Assembly (NCBI GenBank): GCA_016795485.1
Contig: JAEUHM010000032.1
Span: 35,858-99,857, forward strand
Length of the DNA: 64,000 nucleotides
Direction: 5' to 3'
Source of the DNA: Verrucomicrobiaceae bacterium
Lineage (GTDB): Bacteria; Verrucomicrobiota; Verrucomicrobiia; Verrucomicrobiales; Verrucomicrobiaceae
Positions 50,477 through 59,111 of this stretch are shown piece by piece. The position numbers and the translations under genes were made by a program. Below the pieces are notes generated by a model. That model searched no databases. It saw nothing but the letters and a program-made list of their open reading frames with translations, and was not told the origin of the DNA. How positions within the stretch are numbered: position 1 is the stretch's first letter; every line of letters starts with the position of its first letter.

Positions 50477-53323
50477 TCAATGGGCTTCCAGCCAATTTTT
50501 CCCGGTGCCCACGTCGACCACGACTGGGACTTTGAGGGGGAGTGCGTTGCGCATGGCTTCGATGACTAGGGGGCGAATGGTCTCGATTTCGTGGACTGGT
50601 CCTTCGAAGAGGAGTTCGTCGTGCACTTGGAGCAACATCTTGGTGGAAAAATGTCCAAGGGACAACGCTGCATCTACGCGGACCATGGCTAGCTTGATCA
50701 TATCGGCGGCGGTTCCTTGGATTGGGGTATTCATTGCGATTCGCTCGGCGGCAGCGCGAATAGTGCCGTTAGCGCTGTTAATGTCCCGGAGGTAACGCCG
50801 ACGTCCGGTCATGGTCTCGACATAACCATTGGCTTTAGCGGACTCCACCGTCTGATCCAAGTAGCGCTTCACGCCCGGAAATTGGGCAAAGTAGCTTTCG
50901 ATGATACGGGCTGCTTCTCCGCGTGGGATGCTCAGTCTTTGGCTCAAGCCAAAAGCGCTAATGCCGTAAATGATGCCGAAATTGACCATCTTTGCCGTGC
51001 GCCGCATTTCTGGCAGTACGTCTTCTGGCTGCACACCGTAAACGCGTGCGGCGGTGGCCTCATGGATGTCTTGGCCTAGTTCAAAAGCGTCCATCATCGC
51101 TGGGTCCTCGCTCAGGGACGCCATGACCCGAAGTTCCACCTGAGAGTAGTCTGCGCTCATGAGGACTAGGTCTGGCTTTGCTGGAATAAAGGCACGCCGG
51201 ATCTCTTTACCGTGCTCTGAGCGGACAGGTATGTTCTGCAAGTTCGGATCGCTGGACGCGATGCGGCCCGTGGCCGTCATGAGCTGATGAAGCGTGGTGT
51301 GGACACGCCCGGTCTTTCTTGAAATGGCTTGTGGGAGCGCCTCGACATAAGTACTGCGGAGTTTGGTGACTTCCCGGTAGTCAAGAATCTGCTGAATGAT
51401 CTCATGAGTTCCTAACAGAGACTGTAGAACTTGCTCATTGGTCTGGTATTGGCCTGTGGCGGTTTTTTTCGGCTTCTCTGCAAGTTTGAGCTTATCAAAG
51501 AGCAACTCGCCGAGCTGTTTGGGGCTGTTGATGTTGAATGGAACTTCCGAGCAACTTTGGATGCTCCTCTCAAGGGAGTTTGCTTCCTTCTCTAACTGCA
51601 AGCCAAACTCCCTCAACGCCTGGACGTCAATCGCCACTCCCTCAGCCTCCATTTTGACGAGGACGGGTAAGAGTGGGGCCTCAATCTCGTAGAAGACATC
51701 GTGCTGGCCTTTTGTTTCGAGCTCAGGTCGAAGGAGTTGCGAAAGTTGCCAAGTAACGTCTGCATCCTCAGCCGCATAGTCTGTGAGGAGTTGAGGATTG
51801 TCTCGAGCAACAACGGACATGCTGATCTGCCCGTCCTTCTTTTCTCCGATAAGGGTGCCAATCGAGATGGGCGAGTAGCGGAGATAGAGCTCGCTGAGGA
51901 AATCCATGCCGTGCCTGGACTCTGGCTCAACAAGTGCGTGCGCGAGCATCGTGTCGAAGAACGGTCCTTCAACGACTAGGCCTCTCTCACGAAGAACGGC
52001 GAGATCAAACTTTAGGTTGTGGCCAACTTTCTCCACTCCTGGTCGAGTGAACGCCTGACGAAACTCATCGAGGCTGGCACCTTCTTTTTGTTGTGCGTGT
52101 GCTGCACTACCCCATTCAAAGAGGCCAAGCCCCGTGTCAGCAGCATCCACACCGCTTTTCCCTGAGTCTGAAAACATGACGAAGTAACCCTCCCCCGCCT
52201 TCCAGGAAAAAGCGATGCCGACAATCTCAGCCTCTCGTGGGTCGAGCGAGGTGGTTTCAAGATCAAAGCAGAATCGGCTTTGTTGCAGCAGTTCCTGGAT
52301 GAATGCCTTGCGCTCGCTAGCCGTTGAAATCTGACGGTAGGAGTGTGGGACATCCGTGATGGTGCGCAAGGGTGTCTGCTGCGGTGCTGGCTCGTCAGAG
52401 GTTGTCGGAGCAACTTCTCCTTGTCTTCCTTCTCCGCGGCCTGCTTTGAAATCGGCACCAAACAGCCGCTTGCCAAGGGCATTGAACTCCCACTCAACGA
52501 TCAGGGATTTCAATGCTTCGTCGTCATAGGGCTTGATCGTTAAATCGCTGATGTCGGTGGTAACTGGAGCGTCTGTAAAGATTGTCACCAACCGCTTAGA
52601 GAGCAGTGCCATGTCTTTGTCTGCTGTAAGCTTCTCACCGGTTTTGCCTTTGATCTTTGAAGCATTCTCCAGAGCGTTTTCCACGGTCCCCCATGTCTGG
52701 ATGATGCTTACGGCTGTCTTCTCGCCGATTCCTTTCACTCCAGGGATGTTGTCGGATGCGTCACCCATCAGGGCGAGGACGTCGATAACTTGTGAGGGAT
52801 GTTCGATCCCCCAGCGTTGCTTCACTTCGTCGATGCCGATGCGCTCGACCTCGCCTCCTTGGCGGCCTGGCTTCCAGATTTTGACGTGTTCCGTAACGAG
52901 TTGGCCAAAGTCTTTGTCTGGCGTCACCATCCACGTCTCGAATCCATCTTGTTCCGCTCGTTTGGCGATCGTGCCGATAATGTCATCGGCTTCAAATCCA
53001 TCATGGATGAGCAGTGGGATGTTCATCGCGGCACACAGACGCTTGAGCATGGGAATGGCGGCCGCCAAATCTTCAGGCATGGCATCTCGTTGTGCTTTGT
53101 AGGCAGGAAACCACTCATGACGCGGAGTCGGTGCTGAGGTGTCCAGTGCAACGGCGAGATGGGTCGGCTTCTGATTATTGACGATGTCGAGCAGGGTGTT
53201 TACGAAGCCAAACACAGCAGAGGTGTTTACCCCTGAACTGGTCAAGATTGGACTCCGCGCAAACGCGAAGTGTGCGCGATATAACAGCGCCATACCGTCT
53301 AACAAAAAGAGCTTACCAGCCAT
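50477..53323 (-). CDS. polA: DNA polymerase I
   Basis: A 948-aa replication and repair polymerase of full length. The 5'-3' flap exonuclease domain covers about 1-290 (DGFEADDIIGTIA, ALMGDASDNIPGVKGIGEKTA). The 3'-5' proofreading domain covers about 340-540 with its acidic residues kept: FCFDLETTSLDP (Asp354, Glu356), GHNLKFDLAVL and YAAEDADVTW. The polymerase domain (about 545-948) has MSADYSQVELRVMASL (motif A), the O-helix RRTAKMVNFGIIYGISAFGL and QVHDELLFEGP (motif C). Proofreading therefore looks active, unlike in many thermophile enzymes. An insert of about 30 hydrophilic residues lies between the exonuclease domains (about 294-322). Confidence 0.97.
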   Translation of the reverse strand: MAGKLFLLDGMALLYRAHFAFARSPILTSSGVNTSAVFGFVNTLLDIVNNQKPTHLAVALDTSAPTPRHEWFPAYKAQRDAMPEDLAAAIPMLKRLCAAMNIPLLIHDGFEADDIIGTIAKRAEQDGFETWMVTPDKDFGQLVTEHVKIWKPGRQGGEVERIGIDEVKQRWGIEHPSQVIDVLALMGDASDNIPGVKGIGEKTAVSIIQTWGTVENALENASKIKGKTGEKLTADKDMALLSKRLVTIFTDAPVTTDISDLTIKPYDDEALKSLIVEWEFNALGKRLFGADFKAGRGEGRQGEVAPTTSDEPAPQQTPLRTITDVPHSYRQISTASERKAFIQELLQQSRFCFDLETTSLDPREAEIVGIAFSWKAGEGYFVMFSDSGKSGVDAADTGLGLFEWGSAAHAQQKEGASLDEFRQAFTRPGVEKVGHNLKFDLAVLRERGLVVEGPFFDTMLAHALVEPESRHGMDFLSELYLRYSPISIGTLIGEKKDGQISMSVVARDNPQLLTDYAAEDADVTWQLSQLLRPELETKGQHDVFYEIEAPLLPVLVKMEAEGVAIDVQALREFGLQLEKEANSLERSIQSCSEVPFNINSPKQLGELLFDKLKLAEKPKKTATGQYQTNEQVLQSLLGTHEIIQQILDYREVTKLRSTYVEALPQAISRKTGRVHTTLHQLMTATGRIASSDPNLQNIPVRSEHGKEIRRAFIPAKPDLVLMSADYSQVELRVMASLSEDPAMMDAFELGQDIHEATAARVYGVQPEDVLPEMRRTAKMVNFGIIYGISAFGLSQRLSIPRGEAARIIESYFAQFPGVKRYLDQTVESAKANGYVETMTGRRRYLRDINSANGTIRAAAERIAMNTPIQGTAADMIKLAMVRVDAALSLGHFSTKMLLQVHDELLFEGPVHEIETIRPLVIEAMRNALPLKVPVVVDVGTGKNWLEAH

Positions 53324-53400
53324 GCGTGGAGCCTAGAGCGCTGGCCATGACAAGCAAGCTCGCCATGTTCAGCAGGTGCATTCAGTTTGCTGACGTCTGG

Positions 53401-56400
53401 CTAAGAACGTTGTGACAAACTTTCAGCGACGTTGGCGAGCCAAGCTGAGTCGGGCAAAGCATAAGGGCGGAATGTTTCCATAAGACCCTCTTGCTGGTTG
53501 TAAAATATCGCTCGGTGGAGGCCTAACTCGCTGGCCTTTGGGGACTCGATGAGCGTGGCGCTATCATTGGCGCTCATTTGGAACACCACGCGCAACTCAA
53601 TCTCACTCAACGACTTACGGCTAAGGTAGCGGCTCACGTTGTTGTAGGTGTCGACCGTGGTGATGAGATGGAGCCCAAGGGTGCTGCCTTCTGTGATAAG
53701 ATTTGTGAGAGTGGTGGCAGGGTTACTTCCGCTGTCGCTTTCGCCCCCCAGGGAGAAGCTAAACTCGTCCTCAGCGCGAAGTTTCTTGAACTTCTGCATA
53801 CCAAGGATGAACACGACTATCGAAGGCTCAGATTCAGCCCCCGTCTCGTTCCGCTCTCGCTGAATGGAGGCGACTTCTTCCATCATTTCAGTCAACTCAG
53901 CTCCACGGGCCATGGTCACTTGTTGCGGCACCGTTCTCGCGATTTGCTGAAGGAGGGCGTCTTCGTTGGATTCCGGTGTCGATGCATGGAGCACGAAGAA
54001 CCGTGCTCCATCCTTTGGATACTGAGCAGCTAGCGAAAGAATGGACATAGCGACCATCGCGAGAGCTGCTTCGTCTCTTTGGCCAACGATCATGAGGTGG
54101 TTGCCACTCTGGCGTTGGAACGCCGCTTCCGTTGGGCCTTTGATCGAGTTCGGTGCACCCAGCCAAAGGCGCGAGACTCCAGGTGACACTGAGGGCTTCT
54201 CCACCAATGCCTGATTGAGAAGATAGTTCTCAGACACCTCTGCAGGGGCATTTCCTTCAAAGACAATCGGAGGTGGACGCTTGATGCCACGCTGTTTCGC
54301 TAAATCGGCGATGGTTTGTAGATGCTTGTCACGGTCGCTGTCAGCAAGCCAGACGACTTGGAACGGACTGTTGCCTTCCACAGCACCCGCAGAGTCATTG
54401 TAGATGCCCTCACCCGGCCTTGAAAGTAGGCGCGGAGCCGGATTGTTCTCGTCCATGATGAGATAGGCATCGGCTTCATTGCATTGAAGCGCAACGCGGA
54501 TCACCATCTGTCCGAGAGTCGCTCTAGCTAGTGTGTAAGCACCGCCAAGGGTCTGTGATCCTAACAATACGTGGATACCAAACGCTCGTCCTTGACGAAC
54601 GATGCGGTCGAAGAGCAGGGAAGCTCCTTGAGCAACGGCATCATCATCGACAAAGAACTCCTGGAACTCGTCAATCATCAACAACGTGCGCGGCATCGGT
54701 TCGGCACCTCCTGCAGCCTTGTAACCAGCCACATCTTGCACCCCGAGTTTGCGGAAAAGATCTCCACGACGCTTCAGTTCATCATCTACTCTCTGCAAAA
54801 CGCTGAGACCGAACTCACGATCACTCTCAATCGCCACCACTCGCGCATGCGGAAGCTTGCGAGTGGCGTAACACTTAAACTCGACACCCTTTTTGAAGTC
54901 GATGAGATAAAACTCCACCTGATCTGGGTCACAGTGCAAAGCGAGGTTGGTGATGATGACATGAAAGAGCGTGGACTTTCCGGAACCCGTCTTACCTGCA
55001 AAAAGGGCGTGCTGTTTGGTGCCCTTTCCGATGGCGAGATACTGGAGCTTGGTGGCCCCTGTGCGTCCAATTGGCACTCGGACTTCGTGGGTGGTCACGT
55101 CTTCCCACAAATGTCCAGGCTTGGGCGCGATGACTTCAAACGGCACTTCAACACGGTTCGCGTCGATACTGCCTTTTCCTATGGCGTGCACGAGTTCGAC
55201 GGCGATTTCATCAGCAGGTGGCGCATCAATGACGATCCTCGCAGCGCCCTGATCAAATCCATCGGCTCGCAGAACCAAACCTCGCTTTTCGCGCTGAATG
55301 ACGACTCCTGACTTGCGAAGTTCATCATCCACAAGGCCGTCAGGGGAAGGCTGCCGCTTGTCCCAATGGATCAAACTGAACACACCACAACGCGGGCCGC
55401 TCGTTGCGATGCTTTGTAGCCGCTTGGCGGCTGTGTCGCTGAATCCTGCGGGGAAGTCTGCAACGATGAGAAAATGGTATTTCTCGGCAGTGCTGCCAGC
55501 CTGCTGATTGTATTCAGTGATGGAGGCATACTCGTTGCGGAGATACATCTGAATCACTTTTTCGATGTGTTCATTGAGTTCAGCGAGGCGGTCCTCAATC
55601 TGATCTCGCTGCGTCCAGATGCGGCGGTTGATCACGCTGTCCTCGTAGTCACCGAGATGCATGAGACCCGCAAAGTTTTGACCAAGACCGATTGGATCGA
55701 TCACGGTTACCACGATCTTCCCAGGGGGCATCGTGGAGAAAAGCCGAAAGGCAATATTGTTGAGGGCACCCGCGATATCTGCGGCTCCGGAATCTGTAGA
55801 CTCCATCAGCAGGGAACCTTCAGAGGGATAAACCAAGGCCAGTGGTGCCGAGACTTGCATAGGACCCGGCAACGCAAGTCGCGGATCAGTTGGCTTAGTG
55901 AGTTGGGCAAGGTCGAGCTCAAGTTTGCCAAATCGTGTGGCAGTTGCACCGGTTAAGGGGCGCTTCCATGACTTTGCAAACTCAAGAGTCCACGGTGCAG
56001 GAGAAGCCTCGCTCGCCGTGTTCATCTCGTTGATGCCTGCATAAGCTGCGGAAGTTGCTTGCTGCCATTCTTTTGACAGTGCAGCCCATCGGGCATCAAA
56101 CTCGCCATTGAGCTGATTGAGGTCAGTGTCCCGTGCGCGAGTCATGGTGTCGTGGCGGCCAGTCATTTCCGCTGTAACTTGCCGGACAAGTGTCGCACAG
56201 TGGGCGCGGATAAAGTCCACACGATCATTGAGGTGCTTGTCGTTGTGAGCCCAAGCACGAGGAACCTGCACACGGAGCTTCTCACGGAGCATCGCTTCGT
56301 GATCACCCTTAATCGCCTCCGCCTTATCCCACTGCTCGTTAATCTGCGACATCTCAGAAGATTTGGTCGACTCTGCGGCGGCCTTTTCTGAAGCTAGGAG

Positions 56401-57291
56401 GTTATTTGCACCAGCTTTCGCCTCCTCATGCAGCCGGACGGCTTGAGTCAGTGCTTCAGCCAGATCTTTAGCCGATCGCTTGCCTTGCATGAGGCCGATG
56501 AGCCAGAGGACAAAGGTGAGGAAAGTAAGAGCAGCCACTGCTCCTCCAGCGATCATCCATGCATGCTCAGTAAGTCCCAGACCTGCGGCAAGAATGATGC
56601 CGATGACACAGATGAGCAAAATGGCTGGTGCGAGCCCGACTCCTGAAAATATCCTGGGTATCAAGTTCAGTTTGAAGCTTTCCAGGTGTGACGAAGCGGA
56701 AGTAATCAACTGATCGATCTCGGCAATGTGCTTTTCAATGCCCAAAGGATTACCCGCTGGATCAGAAGGAGCGCGGCTGAGCATCCGACGGAGAGAACCA
56801 TAGCCTGAAAGGGCTCGCTTGCTCTCCCGGTCGAGTTCTAACAACTTTGCACTCCGGTCATCTAGCGCGGCGATTGACGTCGTGTAAGCAGCTTCAGCGA
56901 GTTTTACTTTTTGGGTCGCTCGACGCTCAATACTGATGCGTTTGACCTGGAGACTGCCCAACCAACGTTCTTTGACCAGTTCGGCTCGTTTGTGAAGATC
57001 GCGAGTGCCCGTGCGCTGTGCACGATTGATGCGTTCACGCCGCTGCTCATGGATGTCGTGAACCTTTTCCTCCCACTCGGTGTGCTCTGCACGGATGGTT
57101 GCGATCCTCTCATCCAGGTTTGCTGAATAGTCCTCTTGCACATGCCGATGCTTCCGATCGACTTGAAACTTTCTGGTCGCGTATTCAGAGCGGAGTTGAT
57201 CCTCTTGTGTCGCAAAATGAGCGCACGCCGTTTGGAGGTCGGCAATTAGTTTCAGCGCGCGACTGGCGCGCAAGTCAATAGGGTCACTCAC
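53401..57291 (-). CDS. Membrane FtsK/SpoIIIE-type ATPase (EssC-like motor)
   Basis: A 1296-aa protein starting at GTG 57291. Residues 1-200 are charged coiled coil; two membrane segments lie at about 216-238 and 243-268; a second coiled coil covers 270-420; then come three tandem FtsK/SpoIIIE-like domains. The middle one is intact, with Walker A GKTGSGKST (766-774), Walker B LLMIDE (870-875) and the GSQTLGG sensor loop (911-917). The first (about 480-700) and third (about 1040-1290; MIVGQRDEAA in the P-loop position) lack Walker residues. The layout of two membrane segments and three ATPase domains matches the EssC/EccC motor of type VII secretion, but the FHA domains of EssC are replaced by coiled coil. 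The start overlaps the upstream WXG-like gene by eight bases. Cytoplasmic ATPase domains facing a small-protein substrate are inferred. Confidence 0.88.
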   Translation of the reverse strand: MSDPIDLRASRALKLIADLQTACAHFATQEDQLRSEYATRKFQVDRKHRHVQEDYSANLDERIATIRAEHTEWEEKVHDIHEQRRERINRAQRTGTRDLHKRAELVKERWLGSLQVKRISIERRATQKVKLAEAAYTTSIAALDDRSAKLLELDRESKRALSGYGSLRRMLSRAPSDPAGNPLGIEKHIAEIDQLITSASSHLESFKLNLIPRIFSGVGLAPAILLICVIGIILAAGLGLTEHAWMIAGGAVAALTFLTFVLWLIGLMQGKRSAKDLAEALTQAVRLHEEAKAGANNLLASEKAAAESTKSSEMSQINEQWDKAEAIKGDHEAMLREKLRVQVPRAWAHNDKHLNDRVDFIRAHCATLVRQVTAEMTGRHDTMTRARDTDLNQLNGEFDARWAALSKEWQQATSAAYAGINEMNTASEASPAPWTLEFAKSWKRPLTGATATRFGKLELDLAQLTKPTDPRLALPGPMQVSAPLALVYPSEGSLLMESTDSGAADIAGALNNIAFRLFSTMPPGKIVVTVIDPIGLGQNFAGLMHLGDYEDSVINRRIWTQRDQIEDRLAELNEHIEKVIQMYLRNEYASITEYNQQAGSTAEKYHFLIVADFPAGFSDTAAKRLQSIATSGPRCGVFSLIHWDKRQPSPDGLVDDELRKSGVVIQREKRGLVLRADGFDQGAARIVIDAPPADEIAVELVHAIGKGSIDANRVEVPFEVIAPKPGHLWEDVTTHEVRVPIGRTGATKLQYLAIGKGTKQHALFAGKTGSGKSTLFHVIITNLALHCDPDQVEFYLIDFKKGVEFKCYATRKLPHARVVAIESDREFGLSVLQRVDDELKRRGDLFRKLGVQDVAGYKAAGGAEPMPRTLLMIDEFQEFFVDDDAVAQGASLLFDRIVRQGRAFGIHVLLGSQTLGGAYTLARATLGQMVIRVALQCNEADAYLIMDENNPAPRLLSRPGEGIYNDSAGAVEGNSPFQVVWLADSDRDKHLQTIADLAKQRGIKRPPPIVFEGNAPAEVSENYLLNQALVEKPSVSPGVSRLWLGAPNSIKGPTEAAFQRQSGNHLMIVGQRDEAALAMVAMSILSLAAQYPKDGARFFVLHASTPESNEDALLQQIARTVPQQVTMARGAELTEMMEEVASIQRERNETGAESEPSIVVFILGMQKFKKLRAEDEFSFSLGGESDSGSNPATTLTNLITEGSTLGLHLITTVDTYNNVSRYLSRKSLSEIELRVVFQMSANDSATLIESPKASELGLHRAIFYNQQEGLMETFRPYALPDSAWLANVAESLSQRS

Positions 57292-57496
57292 AGTCGGTCC
57301 TTACCTTTCTGATCAAATTGTCTAGTTCATTCAAGATCACGCCCACTTTGGAGGAGAGTTCCGGGAGGTCGGTCAGATATTTTTCCTGAAACTCCATGGC
57401 TTTGGCATCACGCCAAGAGCCTCGGGTGCGATCCCACGCTAGAGACAGCTCTTTGAAGCCTTGCGCAAGGGCTGCGGAGTTAGCTTTGAGGCTCAT
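57284..57496 (-). CDS. WXG100-like small helical protein (70 aa)
   Basis: A 70-aa protein predicted to be a helical hairpin. The turn region has W28-R-D30 followed by Phe36 (SWRDAKAMEF), the same W-x-D-x5-F spacing as in the 90-aa protein of this operon and similar to the W-x-G turn of ESAT-6/WXG100 proteins. It is shorter than the usual 95-100 residues. The start overlaps the stop of the coiled-coil gene (ATGA) and the end overlaps the FtsK-like gene by eight bases, so translation is tightly coupled to the motor. It is probably a substrate or structural partner of the ATPase. Confidence 0.7.
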   Translation of the reverse strand: MSLKANSAALAQGFKELSLAWDRTRGSWRDAKAMEFQEKYLTDLPELSSKVGVILNELDNLIRKVRTDCE

Positions 57497-58020
57497 GGGG
57501 TAGGAGTTTCAGAAGAAGGGGGGGTTGGTTTTGGGCTGGCTGACGGCAGGTCGCCACTCGCGTAGTCTTCAAGCGTACGCTGAGCATTCCAGAGAAACGC
57601 CGAAGCCTTGGGCACTTCATCATCGAGCCAGTCACGAAGACGGTCCAGGCGCTTCACGTGAGGATCCGCCACGCGATCAAACTCCTGGCTCCACTTTTTC
57701 ACCAGACGCAACTTCTCCTCCGCCTCCTCAACGAGACGACGTGCCTTACGCACCGCCTGCTGCTGAACGGTGGGACTGTCGACGAACTCCGAGAAACGCG
57801 CAGTCATGAGTTCTGCTTCAGCCAGTTCAAGCAGCTTGCGCCTCTTCTTGATTTGCGTCTCCCAGTGGAGCCATTGCTCGTTCTGAAGCCAGTTACGAGT
57901 CACTTTGATTTCACTGCGAGCGTCTTCCAGCAGTCGCTGAGCCTTCCCCTGAAAAATGAGAAGCCGTTGCCGAAAAAACTCCAGCGCGTCCAGAGATGTG
58001 ATGCGTGCCTGATCTGCCAT
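57493..58020 (-). CDS. Coiled-coil protein of the WXG100/FtsK operon
   Basis: A 175-aa helical protein I cannot assign to a family. It starts at ATG 58020 (MADQAR), 7 bp after the first WXG-like gene; a TTG at 58053 in frame is less likely. Long amphipathic helices rich in Leu, Glu, Lys and Arg fill residues 10-155, with repeated Trp (WLQNEQWLHWE). The tail is Pro/Ser-rich (PSASPKPTPPSSETPTP). Length and helicity suggest a scaffold, chaperone or large WXG-type substrate (compare LXG/EspB-like helical substrates), but no signature decides it. Confidence 0.72.
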   Translation of the reverse strand: MADQARITSLDALEFFRQRLLIFQGKAQRLLEDARSEIKVTRNWLQNEQWLHWETQIKKRRKLLELAEAELMTARFSEFVDSPTVQQQAVRKARRLVEEAEEKLRLVKKWSQEFDRVADPHVKRLDRLRDWLDDEVPKASAFLWNAQRTLEDYASGDLPSASPKPTPPSSETPTP

Positions 58021-58027
58021 GGATGAC

Positions 58028-58300
58028 TCAGCGTTGATCCAGATACTCCTCAATACGCTGGGCCTTCCGCAGCAAGAATGGGGTATGTTTCTCGGACACC
58101 TCCACGAACTTTTTCAGCGCTTTCATCGTGACAACAAACTCCTCAGCGAACTTCTCGTGCTCCTGGTCCTGCCAAGTGCTTGAGAGAGATGCAAACCGAG
58201 CTTGCAGGCCAGACGCGCGAACGGCCAAATCGTCGTTGAAGCGCTTCAGCTCCTTAGCGAAACGCCGCACCTCTTCCGGATCCATGATTGCCTGTGCCAT
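58028..58300 (-). CDS. WXG100-like small helical protein (90 aa)
   Basis: A 90-aa protein with no signal peptide and a predicted helix-turn-helix hairpin. The turn carries W43-Q-D45 and Phe51 (SSTWQDQEHEKFAEEF), the pattern of WXG100 (ESAT-6-like) proteins with D in place of G. The length is close to the family norm. It is the first gene of the four-gene operon that ends with the FtsK/EssC-like ATPase. ATG 58285 (MDPEEV) is an alternative start. WXG100 proteins form dimers that are exported by, or gate, the EssC motor; whether this one is exported is not known. Confidence 0.8.
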   Translation of the reverse strand: MAQAIMDPEEVRRFAKELKRFNDDLAVRASGLQARFASLSSTWQDQEHEKFAEEFVVTMKALKKFVEVSEKHTPFLLRKAQRIEEYLDQR

Positions 58301-59111
58301 GCCCGTGTTCTAGCAGGCGCACAGCAGTCTGGCAATGCTTTCGGTCGTGTTTGGGACAAAGAAAATGTCCCGGAAACACCGCCTTGCAGGTCCCGCAACC
58401 ATCCCCGTTCAGCCCCCCTCGTCGTCCAGGTCGCCATCACTGGCTCCCGGATTCTCCTTACCCCTGAAGACTCAGGCCGGGTTGATCTCGCCAAGTTCGA
58501 AAAGGCAGCAACGGAAGCCCTCACTCACCGACCCGTAACGAGGTTGGCCGGACCCCGCACTAAACCGACGGACCAAGCCCAAAGAACCAAGAACCAGGAA
58601 CCAAGAACAGCACTCCACCACTCCAAGTCCGCCTCATTCCAGTCCCGGTGGCTGATGGGGGGATTCAAGACAACAAGATCCAAGACCTCCGCCTCAGGGT
58701 CCTTCCAGTCCCGGTGCCTGCTGCAAAATCAAAAATCAGCAATCAGAAATCAGCAATCAATGAATACCTCCACCACTCCAAGTCCTCCTCTTTCCAATCC
58801 CGGTGACTGCTGGCTCGCAACTCTGAGCCCCGAGCCTGTGCTCCTTTGACTTCTTTACAGCGTTAGCCACCAAGTGCCGCGAGCACGTTGCGGAAGAGCC
58901 CCAACCCACACCGCCGCGCTGACCCTCAGTCCACCGCGAGGACAATCATCCACACGTTTCATGCCGAAGAGATGACCCAAACCGCGCCCGAGACGCAATC
59001 CGCAAGCTCACCACGCTGGAACTTTACGGAAAGTGCTCCACGGACTGAAAGCGACCGTTAGTTAGAGACTCAATCATGGCCCTGACCATTGCTGGTTCAT
59101 TCAGCAGTGGG
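58301..59111. other. Intergenic region with degenerate repeats, no convincing gene
   Basis: This 811-bp gap lies between the WXG100/FtsK operon start and the end of the restriction gene. Open frames exist on both strands (for example 58202-58849 on plus) but none looks like a real protein. It holds low-complexity runs (AAAGAACCAAGAACCAGGAA near 58580; AATCAGCAATCAGAAATCAG near 58733) and three copies of a TTCCAGTCCCGGTG-like motif. A short stretch near 58430-58540 (SRILLTPEDSGRVDLAKFEKA in the plus frame) could be a gene remnant. The operon promoter should lie at 58301-58400; I see no clear consensus. Confidence 0.6.
58580..58815. repeat. Degenerate short-unit intergenic repeats
   Basis: Three imperfect copies of a unit ending TTCCAGTCCCGGTGxCTG lie at about 58637-58653, 58703-58722 and 58791-58811. 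Two of them are preceded by CCACCACTCCAAGTCC (58616-58630, 58770-58785). They are interspersed with 7-mer-like runs of AATCAGC and GAACCAA. They look like decayed intergenic repeats rather than CRISPR, as spacing and unit length vary. Confidence 0.5.

Noticed and set aside
58580..58815. CRISPR array
   Set aside because: Units are imperfect and unevenly spaced with no unique uniform spacers and no cas genes.
58202..58849. 215-aa plus-strand open frame in the gap beside the WXG operon
   Set aside because: It overlaps the start of the WXG-like gene antisense, is full of low-complexity Ser/Pro/Gln repeats and shows no domain or start signal; treated as non-coding, with a possible remnant inside.
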